Positions 18,224 to 27,756 of a DNA stretch of 64,000 bases are shown piece by piece; the stretch's first letter is position 1; the number at the start of each line of letters is the position of its first letter. This DNA is from CBDCEG01 sp965215775. Its GTDB lineage: Bacteria; Pseudomonadota; Gammaproteobacteria; Cardiobacteriales; Ostreibacteriaceae. The notes below the pieces were generated by a model that did no database searches, was not told the DNA's origin, and saw only the letters and a list, made by a program, of their open reading frames with translations. Where the stretch lies: the NCBI GenBank assembly GCA_965215775.1, contig CBDCEG010000029.1, positions 1 to 64,000 on the forward strand. The letters run 5' to 3'. A program made the translations under genes and the position numbers.

Positions 18224-19087
18224 TTAGCTCATTCCTAACTGAAGGTATCTTTTTTGCATATAGTTATAAACTATTTGTGAAACACCACGCATAGTTTCAC
18301 TTCGCTTAGTTATCCATGTGGCATAATTTTTTGCACCATATCGTCGCTCAATTATTCCAATAAATGTATAAGCAAGGTTATCTTTTTTTGATAATTCAAC
18401 TATCCCCATATCACCGCAAAGCCTTCCTGTTGAGCCAGTTTTGTCATAAATATTTATATAGCTTGGGAGAGTTGTTTTTGTACGAATTCTATCAATATTT
18501 TTTATAGACATAATTCGTTTAATTTCAGTTGAACCAATAAAAAGATTATTCCAAATACCATACAAATACCTACTGTAATCATGAGCAGATGCTTTATTTC
18601 TATAGGTTCGTCCACCTTGAGGGATATATTCAACAATTTTTAAAGCCTGAAATTTCCCCTTGGTTGAAAGTTGACAAAGTCTTTTCACATTTGCAGGTCC
18701 ACCGCATTTTTTTATCATTGTGTTAGTTGCCATATTTGAGCTTCTAACCAACATATTTTCCATTAGCAATCTCACAGAAGCATTATATGGATATCTATTT
18801 GGATTAACTTTGTGGCGATACAAATAAGCTAGGGCAACAAATACTTTAATCATACTTGCTGATTGTAATTGAGCATTTTCATTAATTGCAACTATTTTTT
18901 TACCAGTTTTAAAATCATAAACAGACCAAGCAGTCCTTTCTATTCGTGAAATTCTTCCTAAAACTCTTTGCCTGCCGATATATTTATTAATTTCAAGCTG
19001 TAAGTTAGTTGTTCCTACTGAAAGTGATGGAAAACAAATTCCAGCAGAACCACCAGCTATTAATTTTAGAAAATCTCTTTTATTCAT
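18224..19087 (-). CDS. Class A beta-lactamase-fold serine hydrolase
   Basis: The 287-residue exported protein has the active-site triad of the penicillin-recognising fold: Ser78-M-I-Lys81, Ser116-S-Asn118 and Lys216-T-G. The N-terminus NKRDFLKLIAGGSAG resembles a Tat signal with KR instead of RR. The omega-loop signature ExxLN is not conserved; a Glu in VEYIPQGGRTYRN may take the place of Glu166. Such beta-lactamase2-type proteins often act on peptidoglycan or have no known antibiotic role, so resistance should not be assumed. It lies 15 bp after upp and 36 bp before the cysteine-synthase-like gene. Confidence 0.82.
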   Translation of the reverse strand: MNKRDFLKLIAGGSAGICFPSLSVGTTNLQLEINKYIGRQRVLGRISRIERTAWSVYDFKTGKKIVAINENAQLQSASMIKVFVALAYLYRHKVNPNRYPYNASVRLLMENMLVRSSNMATNTMIKKCGGPANVKRLCQLSTKGKFQALKIVEYIPQGGRTYRNKASAHDYSRYLYGIWNNLFIGSTEIKRIMSIKNIDRIRTKTTLPSYINIYDKTGSTGRLCGDMGIVELSKKDNLAYTFIGIIERRYGAKNYATWITKRSETMRGVSQIVYNYMQKRYLQLGMS

Positions 19088-19102
19088 TTATGTAAGTCTT
19101 TG

Positions 19103-19723
19103 TTAAACCGTATGAAAAGCTCTATCTCCAGCATCACCAAGACCAGGGACAATATAACTATTTTCATCTAATTTGCTATCAACTTGTGCAATTATAATAT
19201 CAACATCTGGGTGTTCTTTATTAACAATATCAACACCATACTGTGATCCTAAAATATTTAAGCTAATTATTTTTTTAGGTTTATGTTCTTTAATTAAGCT
19301 AATTGCGTCAACAAGTGATCCGCCTGTTGCAAGCATTGGGTCTAATAAAACAACAGTTTTTCCCTCAAGGTTAGGAACATTTTCATAGAAAATATGTGAT
19401 TTTGCAGTTTCCTCATCTCTTTTCATCGCTAAAAATCCACTTCTAACATTAGGTAAAATTCTTAAAACTCCTGTTAGCATAGGTTCGCCAGCTCTTAAAA
19501 TAGGTATGAAAACTAAATTTTGCTCATCAATAACATCAACTTGTAAATCTCCTTGCCAGGTTCCTACTGTTTTATCAATAGTTTCTGACTTTGAAAAAGC
19601 TTGAGTTACTAAAGCACGAGCAAGTTCTTCAATTGTTGTTCTAAAACTAAATGAATCTGTTTTTATATCTCGCAATCTATTAACTAAATGTTTTACAACT
19701 ATATTTTTACTTTCTTCTATCAT
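19103..19723 (-). CDS. upp: Uracil phosphoribosyltransferase
   Basis: This enzyme makes UMP from uracil and PRPP in pyrimidine salvage. The 206-residue length is normal. The PRPP-binding loop is VLLDPMLATGGS (about 125-136), PILRAGEPM is the family motif near residue 74, and the C-terminus GLGDAGDRAFHT forms the uracil site (most family members have RAFGT; here it is RAFHT). A GGAG ribosome site lies 8 bases before the ATG. The 73-bp gap upstream contains a minus-strand TATAAT (19801-19796), so upp may have its own promoter. Confidence 0.96.
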   Translation of the reverse strand: MIEESKNIVVKHLVNRLRDIKTDSFSFRTTIEELARALVTQAFSKSETIDKTVGTWQGDLQVDVIDEQNLVFIPILRAGEPMLTGVLRILPNVRSGFLAMKRDEETAKSHIFYENVPNLEGKTVVLLDPMLATGGSLVDAISLIKEHKPKKIISLNILGSQYGVDIVNKEHPDVDIIIAQVDSKLDENSYIVPGLGDAGDRAFHTV

Positions 19724-19796
19724 TTTAAACTCCGTGGTTGGTTATTATTTAATTTACACTTTTTCAACTTTAATTTTTTCTTCAAATAACTTTATA

Positions 19797-20798
19797 TTAT
19801 AATTTATCTAAAATTTTCTCAGCCTCTTCTGCTTGCTTACTTAAATTTTCTTTCATTTTTTGTAATGAAATAACTTTATTTTCATCATTTTTCTCTGCCT
19901 TTTCTTGCTTTATTAATTCCTCAATCTTTAAAATTTCTTGCTCTATTGTATTTACTTTTTCAGCAGTATCAGCTTTATCAAAGACCTTTGTTGTTTGAGT
20001 TTTTGAGTTATCTTGCTGTTGATAAGACTTTGATTTAGATAAAAATAAATCTGTATTTTTATACTGCCTCATATTTATAAATTCAGGTGAAACAATTTCA
20101 ATATTTGCAGTGTGCAATGAATCTATAACTTGTTTACGCAAGTTTGAACGAACACCAAGTAATTTTTTGCCATCTTCTAAAAACCCAGCAACACGATAAC
20201 TAATTGAGTAATCTCCCAAATCTGTTATTTGAACAAATGGATCAATTAAATTTATTTTTTTTGCTGCAAGTTTTAGAACTTTTTCAACTTTGTGGTGTGA
20301 AACATCGTAGCCAAGCGAAAGCGTAGCATCAACTAAAACTTCCTTATTTGGAATGACGGTTACTGGGTGAGTTACCAAAAATATATTTGGTAGTGTTGTT
20401 AAGTTACTGTTTCTTGTTTGAATTTCAGTGTGCAATAATCCAGTCTCTGAAATTCTACCAAAATGATTATCAACTTGGATAAAATCACCAGGTTTGAAAT
20501 TTTTAATTCTTCTTAACATAGCTCCAGCCATAGCGTTAGAAACAAAAGTGGTTGAAGACATTGCAACAATTGCTGAAATTAATAAGCCAAATAAACTAAG
20601 GAAACTATTTTTAGAGGAAGCATTAATAGGCAAAATAGTAAAAATTATTACAAAACCAAAAAATAAAATACTAAAATACATATAAATCTTAGTATTTCTT
20701 TTTAATTTTCTCTTATGAGTGATTTGATAAGCAACAAATAAAACGCCTACCAAAACAAAAAAAGAAACTAAAATATAACTTATTCCATCTAAATTCAT
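19797..20798 (-). CDS. MscS-family mechanosensitive channel
   Basis: The 333-residue inner-membrane protein has three N-terminal hydrophobic segments (about 7-25, 38-58 and 68-88). The pore-lining helix and MscS signature follow: SNAMAGAMLRRIKNFKPGDFIQV, then GRISETGLLHTEIQT. After the beta and mixed cytoplasmic domain comes a charged coiled-coil tail (about 260-333) rich in Glu and Lys that most short MscS proteins lack. Such channels release solutes on hypo-osmotic shock. The gene follows dut by 21 bp and precedes upp. Confidence 0.88.
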   Translation of the reverse strand: MNLDGISYILVSFFVLVGVLFVAYQITHKRKLKRNTKIYMYFSILFFGFVIIFTILPINASSKNSFLSLFGLLISAIVAMSSTTFVSNAMAGAMLRRIKNFKPGDFIQVDNHFGRISETGLLHTEIQTRNSNLTTLPNIFLVTHPVTVIPNKEVLVDATLSLGYDVSHHKVEKVLKLAAKKINLIDPFVQITDLGDYSISYRVAGFLEDGKKLLGVRSNLRKQVIDSLHTANIEIVSPEFINMRQYKNTDLFLSKSKSYQQQDNSKTQTTKVFDKADTAEKVNTIEQEILKIEELIKQEKAEKNDENKVISLQKMKENLSKQAEEAEKILDKL

Positions 20799-20819
20799 AT
20801 AAATACTATCCCTATTATT

Positions 20820-21275
20820 TTATTTTTTACCAGTTGAACCAAATCCGCCTTCACCACGCTCACTTTTATCAAAGTTTTCAACAATGTTGAACTCAACTTG
20901 AGCAACTGGAATAACGACTAATTGAGCAATTCTATCACCAATTTCAATCTTAAACTCAGTATCACCACGGTTCCAACAAGATACAAAAAGTTGCCCTTGG
21001 TAATCTGAGTCTATCAAACCTACTAAATTTCCTAAAACAATTCCATGCTTATGCCCTAAGCCAGAGCGTGGAAGAATAACAGCTGCATAATTATTATTTT
21101 CAATGTGGATCGCCATACCTGTCGGTATCAAAGTGGTTTGACCAGGTTTTATAGTTATTTCTTCATCTAGCATAGCTAATAAATCAATTCCCGCAGAACC
21201 TTTGGTTGCATAACTAGGAATAGGGTATTCTTTGCCAATTCTATTGTCTAATATTTGTAAGTCTATTTTTTTCAT
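20820..21275 (-). CDS. dut: Deoxyuridine 5'-triphosphate nucleotidohydrolase (dUTPase)
   Basis: dUTPase hydrolyses dUTP to dUMP and pyrophosphate, keeping uracil out of DNA and feeding thymidylate synthesis. All five trimeric dUTPase motifs are present in the 151-residue protein: GSAGIDL (26-32), PRSGLGHKHG (69-78), GLIDSDYQG (86-94), RIAQLV (115-120) and RGEGGFGSTG (140-149). An AAAGGAAT ribosome site precedes the ATG. Its upstream neighbour secG is separated from it by a good terminator, so dut starts a new transcript on the minus strand. Confidence 0.97.
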   Translation of the reverse strand: MKKIDLQILDNRIGKEYPIPSYATKGSAGIDLLAMLDEEITIKPGQTTLIPTGMAIHIENNNYAAVILPRSGLGHKHGIVLGNLVGLIDSDYQGQLFVSCWNRGDTEFKIEIGDRIAQLVVIPVAQVEFNIVENFDKSERGEGGFGSTGKK

Positions 21276-21382
21276 TTATATATTCCTTTAATTTTTATTT
21301 TAATATTTACTTTAATGCTTTCTAAAAGTTAGTGCTAAAAAACTTAAAGTAATTAACTAAATTTGTTTAAGTTTATTACAAT

Positions 21383-21404
21383 AAAAAACCCCACTAAGTG
21401 AGGC
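21383..21404 (-). terminator. Intrinsic terminator after secG
   Basis: On the minus strand GCCTCAC-TTA-GTGGGG forms a 6-bp stem with a 3-base loop (one T-G pair) followed directly by TTTTTT. It lies about 45 bp after the secG stop and would end the fimX-nhaA-glmM-tpiA-secG transcript. Confidence 0.85.
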
Positions 21405-21447
21405 TTCTTATCGTTTATTTCAAAATAAAACAAATAATGTTAACATC

Positions 21448-21885
21448 TTATTTAGATGGTTTATCTTTATCTGTAGTTTGTGTATTTGTGCTTTCATTAA
21501 CTACAGGAGGAGTTGTTGTTTCAGCTGTTACTTCTGCCTTAGCTGGAGTAGTAACAACTTTTGCTGTTGGTTTAACAACCTTTTTTTCAGGGGCTTTTTT
21601 TGCTTCAGTTTTTGTTGTTGTACCTGAGATAGCTAGCGTTGATTCTGCACCAGCGTTAGACACTTTTACTAAAGCTAAAATAGCAACAATAAATAATGTG
21701 ATAAAAACAGCAGTAATTTTAAAGAAAAAAGAAGTAGCTCCTTTTGCCCCAAAAACTGAAGCCGAAGCTCCTCCGCCACCGCCAAAAGCACCCATACCAC
21801 CTTCTTTTGGTTGCTGAATTAAAATAATTGCAACTGCTGCAACTCCTAATAATATAACTAATAATCTAAGTAAATTTGTTTCCAT
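21448..21885 (-). CDS. secG: Preprotein translocase subunit SecG
   Basis: SecG is the small auxiliary subunit of the SecYEG channel in the inner membrane. The 145-residue protein has two membrane segments (about 5-24 and 53-73). The conserved cytoplasmic loop between them reads QQPKEGGMGAFGGGGGASASVFGAKGA in outline, with a Gly-rich centre. The C-terminal 65 residues are a Lys/Thr/Ala/Pro-rich tail, longer than in Escherichia coli SecG (110 residues). It follows tpiA by 29 bp, a gene order found in several Gammaproteobacteria, and ends at a strong terminator. Confidence 0.93.
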   Translation of the reverse strand: METNLLRLLVILLGVAAVAIILIQQPKEGGMGAFGGGGGASASVFGAKGATSFFFKITAVFITLFIVAILALVKVSNAGAESTLAISGTTTKTEAKKAPEKKVVKPTAKVVTTPAKAEVTAETTTPPVVNESTNTQTTDKDKPSK

Positions 21886-21914
21886 TCTAAGTAATTTTTT
21901 ATGTTTTATAATAA

Positions 21915-22652
21915 TTAATATGCTTTTATAACTTGCTCAAATGAGTCTATAGTTAATGAAGCTCCGCCAACTAATCCGCCGTCAACATTTTCACAGCTAA
22001 ATATATCTTGAGCATTTTTTGCATTAACGCTTCCGCCGTATAAAATCCTAACTGAATTTGCAATTGTATCACTTCTTTTAGCTAACATACTACGAATTTT
22101 TTGATGAATTTCTTCAATATCATCAATACTTGGTGTTCTTCCTGTTCCAATCGCCCAAACTGGCTCATATGCAATTACAATTTCTTGCAAATCTGCTTCA
22201 CTTATATTTTCAATGACTAATTCAAGTTGTGAACTTAAAACTTCTTGAGTTTTTCCATCTTGATTTTCTTGATCAGTTTCACCGATGCAAAGAATTGGAA
22301 TGATTTTATTGTCTATTGCTTTTTTTACTTTAGCAAAAATTTCTTTGTTGGTTTCGCCAAATATAGCTCTTCTTTCAGAGTGTCCTAAAATAACATATTT
22401 ACAATCTAGTTCTTTTACCATTGGCATTGAAATTTCACCAGTAAAAGCACCATTATCATTTTGCGAAGCTGTTTGAGGAGCAACATCAAAATTTTGTTTG
22501 TTTTTTGATGCTTGTGCTAAAAAAATACTAGGTGGAGAAAAGACCACATCTACTTCAGATGCAATATTATTTAATCCTTTACAAAATTCAAGAACTTCAC
22601 TTTGAGTTCCATTCATTTTCCAGTTTGCCGCTACAAATCCTTTTCTTTTCAT
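21915..22652 (-). CDS. tpiA: Triosephosphate isomerase
   Basis: This glycolytic enzyme interconverts dihydroxyacetone phosphate and glyceraldehyde 3-phosphate. The 245-residue TIM barrel has its catalytic residues: Lys12 in NWKMNG, His91 in ILGHSERR and Glu163 in AYEPVWAIGTG. The phosphate loop YGGSV and GGLVGGAS are also present. The start codon overlaps the glmM stop (ATGA), so the two genes are translationally coupled. secG follows after 29 bp. Confidence 0.98.
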   Translation of the reverse strand: MKRKGFVAANWKMNGTQSEVLEFCKGLNNIASEVDVVFSPPSIFLAQASKNKQNFDVAPQTASQNDNGAFTGEISMPMVKELDCKYVILGHSERRAIFGETNKEIFAKVKKAIDNKIIPILCIGETDQENQDGKTQEVLSSQLELVIENISEADLQEIVIAYEPVWAIGTGRTPSIDDIEEIHQKIRSMLAKRSDTIANSVRILYGGSVNAKNAQDIFSCENVDGGLVGGASLTIDSFEQVIKAY

Positions 22653-24001
22653 TTGTCTAATCCTCTTATTTGAGTTGTGAATTTACTAATATACTTATCA
22701 ACATTAGAACTATCTTTGGCTTCCACCATAACTCTAACCATTTCTTCTGTGCCAGAAGCTCTGATAAGCACTCTACCTTCTCCTTTTAAATCTTTATTTG
22801 CTTTATCTACATTTTCTAGTAGCTCTGAATTAGTCATAATATACCTTTTATCAGTAACTTCAATATTTTCTAATTTTAGTGGATACAATTTATAATTTGA
22901 AAGCATACTACTTAATGATTTGTCTTTGTTATTAATTATAAATTCAAGAACTTGCAATGCAGCAACAATTCCATCGCCAGTGGTTGATTTATTTAAGCAA
23001 ATTATATGCCCAGAAGACTCACCACCTAAAAACCAATTTTTTTCTTGAAGTTTTTGCATAACATATCTATCACCAACATCAGCTCTTTCAAAATCAACGC
23101 CTAGATTTCTTATAGCCGCCTCAGTTCCCATATTGGTCATTAAAGTTCCAACAACACCCTCTGGTTTTTTGTTTTTTTGAATTCTTGATAAAGTTATCAA
23201 ATATATTAGTGCATCTCCATCAATCTCTTGCCCTTTTTCAGTAACAAAACTTACACGATCGCCATCTCCATCAAAAGCAATTCCTAAATCCGCTTTTTGC
23301 TTAACAACTTCTGATTTTAAGTGTTCTAAATGGGTTGAGCCGCAATTTTTATTTATGTTAAAACCATCTGGCTCATTATTAATTGTAGTAACTTTTGCAC
23401 CAAGCTCTTTAAAAACACTGGGTCCAACTTGGTAGTTAGCACCATTTGCGCAGTCCAAAACTATATGAACTCCATTTAATTCCAACTGCATTGGAATAGT
23501 TGATTTACAATGCTCTATATATCTTCCTCTGGCATCAGTAACTCTTGTTGCTTTGCCAATTTCTTCTGGTGAAACTAATCCCATTGACTCATCTAAATAT
23601 TTTTCTATTTTATTCTCTAAATCATCATCTAGTTTACGCCCACGACTTGAGAAAAATTTGATTCCATTGTCATAATAAGGATTGTGCGAAGCACTAACAA
23701 CAACGCCAGCACAAGCATGGAAAGTTCTAGTTAAATAAGCAATTGCAGGCGTTGGCATAGGTCCTAATAATGCAACATCAACACCAGCGGCAGCAAATCC
23801 AGATTCTAAAGCAGACTCTAATAAATAACCAGAAACCCTTGTATCTTTACCAATTAAAACTTTTGGTCTTTTTCTTTTTGACCAAGTCTCTCTAAATGCT
23901 CTACCAGCTGCATAACCAAGTTTAAGTGCGAATTCTGGAGTAATTGTTGAAGTTCCAACTTTGCCTCTAATTCCATCGGTGCCAAAGTATTTTTTTGTCA
24001 T
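22649..24001 (-). CDS. glmM: Phosphoglucosamine mutase
   Basis: GlmM converts glucosamine 6-phosphate to glucosamine 1-phosphate for UDP-GlcNAc, and so for peptidoglycan and lipopolysaccharide. The 450-residue protein has the phosphoserine loop VVSASHNPYYDNG (catalytic Ser105), the metal loop DGDGDR (244-249), the sugar-binding loop GGESSGH and the phosphate-binding loop IRASGTEEMVRVM. It overlaps tpiA by 4 bp and follows nhaA by 42 bp. The family also contains phosphomannomutases, but the N-terminal KYFGTDGIRGKVG and overall length fit GlmM. Confidence 0.97.
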   Translation of the reverse strand: MTKKYFGTDGIRGKVGTSTITPEFALKLGYAAGRAFRETWSKRKRPKVLIGKDTRVSGYLLESALESGFAAAGVDVALLGPMPTPAIAYLTRTFHACAGVVVSASHNPYYDNGIKFFSSRGRKLDDDLENKIEKYLDESMGLVSPEEIGKATRVTDARGRYIEHCKSTIPMQLELNGVHIVLDCANGANYQVGPSVFKELGAKVTTINNEPDGFNINKNCGSTHLEHLKSEVVKQKADLGIAFDGDGDRVSFVTEKGQEIDGDALIYLITLSRIQKNKKPEGVVGTLMTNMGTEAAIRNLGVDFERADVGDRYVMQKLQEKNWFLGGESSGHIICLNKSTTGDGIVAALQVLEFIINNKDKSLSSMLSNYKLYPLKLENIEVTDKRYIMTNSELLENVDKANKDLKGEGRVLIRASGTEEMVRVMVEAKDSSNVDKYISKFTTQIRGLDK

Positions 24002-24043
24002 GAAAAACCTCTTGTTATTTTTAGTTAATATTACTTTTTAAAC

Positions 24044-25435
24044 TTAATCTTGTAAGTTTTGCAAAGAGTTGTCTTGTTTGTTGCCTAATATATATAAATA
24101 AGTGAAACCAATAATAAATGCTAATAATGAAGCGAATAAAATAGCAGTTTTTGCATAAACCAAATTGGCTTCGCTTCCTCTAAAAGCAAGCTCACTTACA
24201 AAAATTGACATAGTAAATCCAATTCCAGCTAATATTCCAGCTCCTAAAATTTGTTGCATACTAACTCCTTGTGGAAGCGAGCAAAGTTTAAATTTAATAG
24301 CTAAAAAGCAACTAATAAATATCCCCAAAGGCTTACCAATAACTAAACCTAGAATAACACCCAAAACTGTATTATCGGTAAGAGTATCCCCTAAGCTACC
24401 TAAATCTATTGGTATTCCAGCATTTGCAAGTGCAAAAATTGGGATTATCAAAAAATTAACAGGTAAGTGTTGTGCATGCTCTAAATTTTGTAGTGGTGTT
24501 TGGGCGCGGTTAATTCCCGTTTCTAATGTTTGTAAAACACTATTTAATTCAGTAGCTTTTAAAATGTTACTTTCTTTTTCTCTAAAAAAATCAAATTTAT
24601 CAATTAGTTTTCTAGCTCCTTTTACAAATTCTTTTGGGTTGTATTTTGATCTGGCGGGAATTGTCATTGCAGTTAGAATTCCAGCAACTGTGGCATGAAT
24701 TCCAGATTTGTATATAACAAGCCATAAAATAATACCTAAAATAGCATAAGGTATTGTTGACCTAACGCCAACTAAATTCATTAGAAGTAAGCCTGCAAAT
24801 ATTACGAAAGCAAGCATTAACATTTGAATATCAATATTAGTTGTGTAAAAAACTGCAATAACCAAAACAGCTCCCAAATCATCTACAATCGCAAGTGCGA
24901 TAAGAAAAGTCATCAAAGATTTAGGTATTCGTTTACCAAGTATAACTAAAGCAGTTACCGCAAAAGCAATATCAGTTGCCATTGGAATTCCCCAACCAGC
25001 TTCAGACGCACCATTTGCATTAAATGCGTGATAAATTAACGCAGGGATAACCATGCCGCCAACAGCCGCACAGATAGGAAGCAAAGCTTGGCGTAAAACT
25101 GATAGTTCACCGACTAAAACTTCTCGTTTTATTTCTAAACCAACTAAAAAGAAAAATAAAGTCATAAGCCCATCATTTATAAAGTGATGGATACTCATTT
25201 CTAATTTAAAACCAGATATGCTTAAACTAACTTTGCCAGATAAAAAATGATGGTAAGCATCGTAAAAGCTAGAGTTTGCAAAAAATAAAGCAATGAAAGT
25301 GCAGATAATTAATAAAACACCACTATTAACTTCGCCTTTAATAAACTCTTCAAATGGAGTCATTAATTTACCAAATCCTTTTTCCCAAGAATTTAAGTTT
25401 TCATTTTCTTTTTTTTTAAATTTAAATTTTTTCAT
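24044..25435 (-). CDS. nhaA: Na+/H+ antiporter NhaA
   Basis: NhaA exchanges protons for sodium across the inner membrane to keep internal pH and sodium low. The 463-residue protein has about twelve hydrophobic segments. The paired Asp residues of the ion site are in IVDDLGAVLVIAVFYT. The N-terminal half shows the NhaA signature GLEIKREVLVGEL, followed by AVGGMVIPALIYHAFN. A charged cytoplasmic insert around 265-320 and a long basic N-terminus are slightly more than usual. It lies 59 bp after the FimX-like gene. Confidence 0.95.
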   Translation of the reverse strand: MKKFKFKKKENENLNSWEKGFGKLMTPFEEFIKGEVNSGVLLIICTFIALFFANSSFYDAYHHFLSGKVSLSISGFKLEMSIHHFINDGLMTLFFFLVGLEIKREVLVGELSVLRQALLPICAAVGGMVIPALIYHAFNANGASEAGWGIPMATDIAFAVTALVILGKRIPKSLMTFLIALAIVDDLGAVLVIAVFYTTNIDIQMLMLAFVIFAGLLLMNLVGVRSTIPYAILGIILWLVIYKSGIHATVAGILTAMTIPARSKYNPKEFVKGARKLIDKFDFFREKESNILKATELNSVLQTLETGINRAQTPLQNLEHAQHLPVNFLIIPIFALANAGIPIDLGSLGDTLTDNTVLGVILGLVIGKPLGIFISCFLAIKFKLCSLPQGVSMQQILGAGILAGIGFTMSIFVSELAFRGSEANLVYAKTAILFASLLAFIIGFTYLYILGNKQDNSLQNLQD

Positions 25436-25494
25436 AACTGTATAAAAAAATGATAGTTTTAAATATTTAAAGTATCATTTTTTTAAATTAGTTC

Positions 25495-27576
25495 CTACAT
25501 TTTAAATGAGTCAAAATCAAAGTTCATATCTGTAAGTAGAGGAGTCATTCCATCTCCTTGAACATAAGTTATGCCATATGGCCAAATTCTTGATATTTGA
25601 GAAGCTGATTCTAAATATTCAGCAATAACCACAGCGGATATTTCATCTGCTCTTTGCTTAATTGCTTCCATAACTTCACTTTCTTCACGCTCATCAAGAG
25701 TATCAATTTCCCTAATATCTAGTTTTATTATATCTGGTGATAAATCACTTATAACTCTTTCATTTTCAGGGGAAAGATTCCCTATTTTTATAACTGCAAT
25801 TTGTGCGCCAATGGCTTTTAGTTCTTTGGTGAAATTAACTGCACCAGTATAAGCATTGGAAACAACTTCTGGAGAGAACTCAAAGATAAAGGTTTCTGGT
25901 TTAATTCCAGTTTCTTTTATCTGAGATTTTAACCAAGATGAGAATTTAGGATTTTTCATAGAAACTGAAGATAAATTTATGAAAATCCTAACTTTTTCAC
26001 GACTAACTTTATCCATACTAAGTAATTTCTCTAAAATGTTAGAAATTTTCCACATATCTATTTTACAAGTTAAGTTGTATCTTTCTGCAACGCCAAACAT
26101 TAAAGCGTTATCAACTTCTTCATCTTCCTCATCTCTTAGTTTGATTCTTTCACTGTAATAGTGTTGCTCACTTCCTTCAAGATTTGCAATTGGTTGGAAT
26201 TTCATTTCAAATCTTTGACTTTTTATTATTTCCTGAATTTGCTCAACTCTTCTTGCATCTTTTTTGGATACTTCAACGGTAGTTGGCTCACTAACTCTAA
26301 TATTGCTTGATGATAGTGCTAAATTTCTTGCAGATCTAAATATATCACTTATAACACCATTATAATCACTGGTTTTATCAAATGAACCAAACCCAGCATA
26401 ACACTCAGGCTCAACCATTCTTTCCATTTTTTCTGGGGTTAATTTATCTAAAGTATCAACCAATGAGCTTAAAGCTTCTTCAGTTTCTTTTATATTTAAA
26501 CCAGGAACATACATTAATATACCATCATCAGTATATCTGCTTATTTCAGTTCTTGGAGGCATTGTTTTCTTTATTGTATCAGTTATTGCTTTTATGAACT
26601 TCTCAGCTTCAAAAATACTATCACTTCCCCAAACATCTCTATAATTCTTAATCAAAATAAATGCAAGAATTCCTTGCTGTTCATCTGAAAAGCTTTCAAT
26701 TTGTTGTTCTATAAAAAATCCCATTTGCTCTTTATTTGAAAGCCCTGTCGTTTCATCATATAAAGATGCACCGCCACCACCACCTTCAGTGGTTGACCTT
26801 AAGTAAAGTTGAACTACATCTTCATCATCATATTTAGTTGGTTTTGACATAACTAACATTTCAACTTCACGCCCTAATTTTGTAATCATATCAAATGAAA
26901 GAGGTGTAGAGCTTAAATCTCTTTGTGCGGATTTTCTTAAGTGATTTCTGAAATTTGTTTGAGACTTTCTATCTACAAAGTCAATCATAGTCATATGAGA
27001 AAGCTCTTCTTTATCAGAAACTTCAAAAACTCTTAAAAATGATGGATTACAATCAATAAAAACTCCATCAACTAAGTAACAAATAGGATCTGCCAAGCCT
27101 AAGTAAAGCTCATTGAATTTATACTCATATTCTTTAGCTAAGCTTTCTAATTTTTTTTGTGTTTTTTGAGTTGCTGATAACAGAATTAAAGTTTCAGAAG
27201 AGTTTAAAATATCAATAGGATCATTAGCTAAACAAACAAGATTAGCGCCGTTTTTAAGGTATTCGCTTGGAAGTCCTATTGAAGATTTAGCCATGCTAAC
27301 AAGAATAGGGATATTTTGTTTTAGTTCTTTTATTGCTGCTCTTACTGAGCCTGCTTTTAAGCTACTATGCTCCGAATCTACAATAATTATACTAACTGTT
27401 TCAAAGCTTAATATATTTTTCAATTCGGTTAAGCTAGAAGCCACATGAGGGTTGATTACTAACTTTGAAGATAAGGTTTTTTGAACTCTATCTATTAATT
27501 CAATTTGCTCACTAATAATTACAATTGATAAAACTTCTTGTTTTTCTGTTTTGTTTTTAATTTCAGAATCAGTCAT
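25495..27576 (-). CDS. FimX-like protein: receiver-PAS-degenerate GGDEF-degenerate EAL
   Basis: The 693-residue cytoplasmic protein has the FimX domain order: receiver-like domain (about 14-135, with the acceptor Asp in IIIVDSEH), PAS (about 155-260), GGDEF (about 276-430) and EAL (about 445-693). The cyclase signature GGDEF is replaced by RYTDDGIL, and the EAL motif by SERIKL (474-482). It should therefore neither make nor break c-di-GMP. In Pseudomonas and Xanthomonas, FimX binds c-di-GMP and controls PilB-driven pilus assembly; pilB, pilC and pilD are about 26 kb away in this window. Assignment as FimX rests on domain order and degeneracy, so no symbol is given. Confidence 0.8.
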   Translation of the reverse strand: MTDSEIKNKTEKQEVLSIVIISEQIELIDRVQKTLSSKLVINPHVASSLTELKNILSFETVSIIIVDSEHSSLKAGSVRAAIKELKQNIPILVSMAKSSIGLPSEYLKNGANLVCLANDPIDILNSSETLILLSATQKTQKKLESLAKEYEYKFNELYLGLADPICYLVDGVFIDCNPSFLRVFEVSDKEELSHMTMIDFVDRKSQTNFRNHLRKSAQRDLSSTPLSFDMITKLGREVEMLVMSKPTKYDDEDVVQLYLRSTTEGGGGGASLYDETTGLSNKEQMGFFIEQQIESFSDEQQGILAFILIKNYRDVWGSDSIFEAEKFIKAITDTIKKTMPPRTEISRYTDDGILMYVPGLNIKETEEALSSLVDTLDKLTPEKMERMVEPECYAGFGSFDKTSDYNGVISDIFRSARNLALSSSNIRVSEPTTVEVSKKDARRVEQIQEIIKSQRFEMKFQPIANLEGSEQHYYSERIKLRDEEDEEVDNALMFGVAERYNLTCKIDMWKISNILEKLLSMDKVSREKVRIFINLSSVSMKNPKFSSWLKSQIKETGIKPETFIFEFSPEVVSNAYTGAVNFTKELKAIGAQIAVIKIGNLSPENERVISDLSPDIIKLDIREIDTLDEREESEVMEAIKQRADEISAVVIAEYLESASQISRIWPYGITYVQGDGMTPLLTDMNFDFDSFKM

Positions 27577-27756
27577 TTTTTATTTTCTCAAAATAGAAAT
27601 AGGAAAAGACCTAGGTTTTGTATTTAGTTGTTTTAATACTTTGAAAGTATTTGACAAATAAGCTACAAACCTAAGCCTTTAGGTGCTATAAAAGTTAATT
27701 AATATAATTAATATTAAATATCAGTTACGAAAAATAAATTTTATAACAGTTTTGTT

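Noticed and set aside
21276..21447. tRNA gene after secG, common in Gammaproteobacteria
   Set aside because: The gap is AT-rich and holds only a terminator; no cloverleaf or TTCGA-type arm is present.
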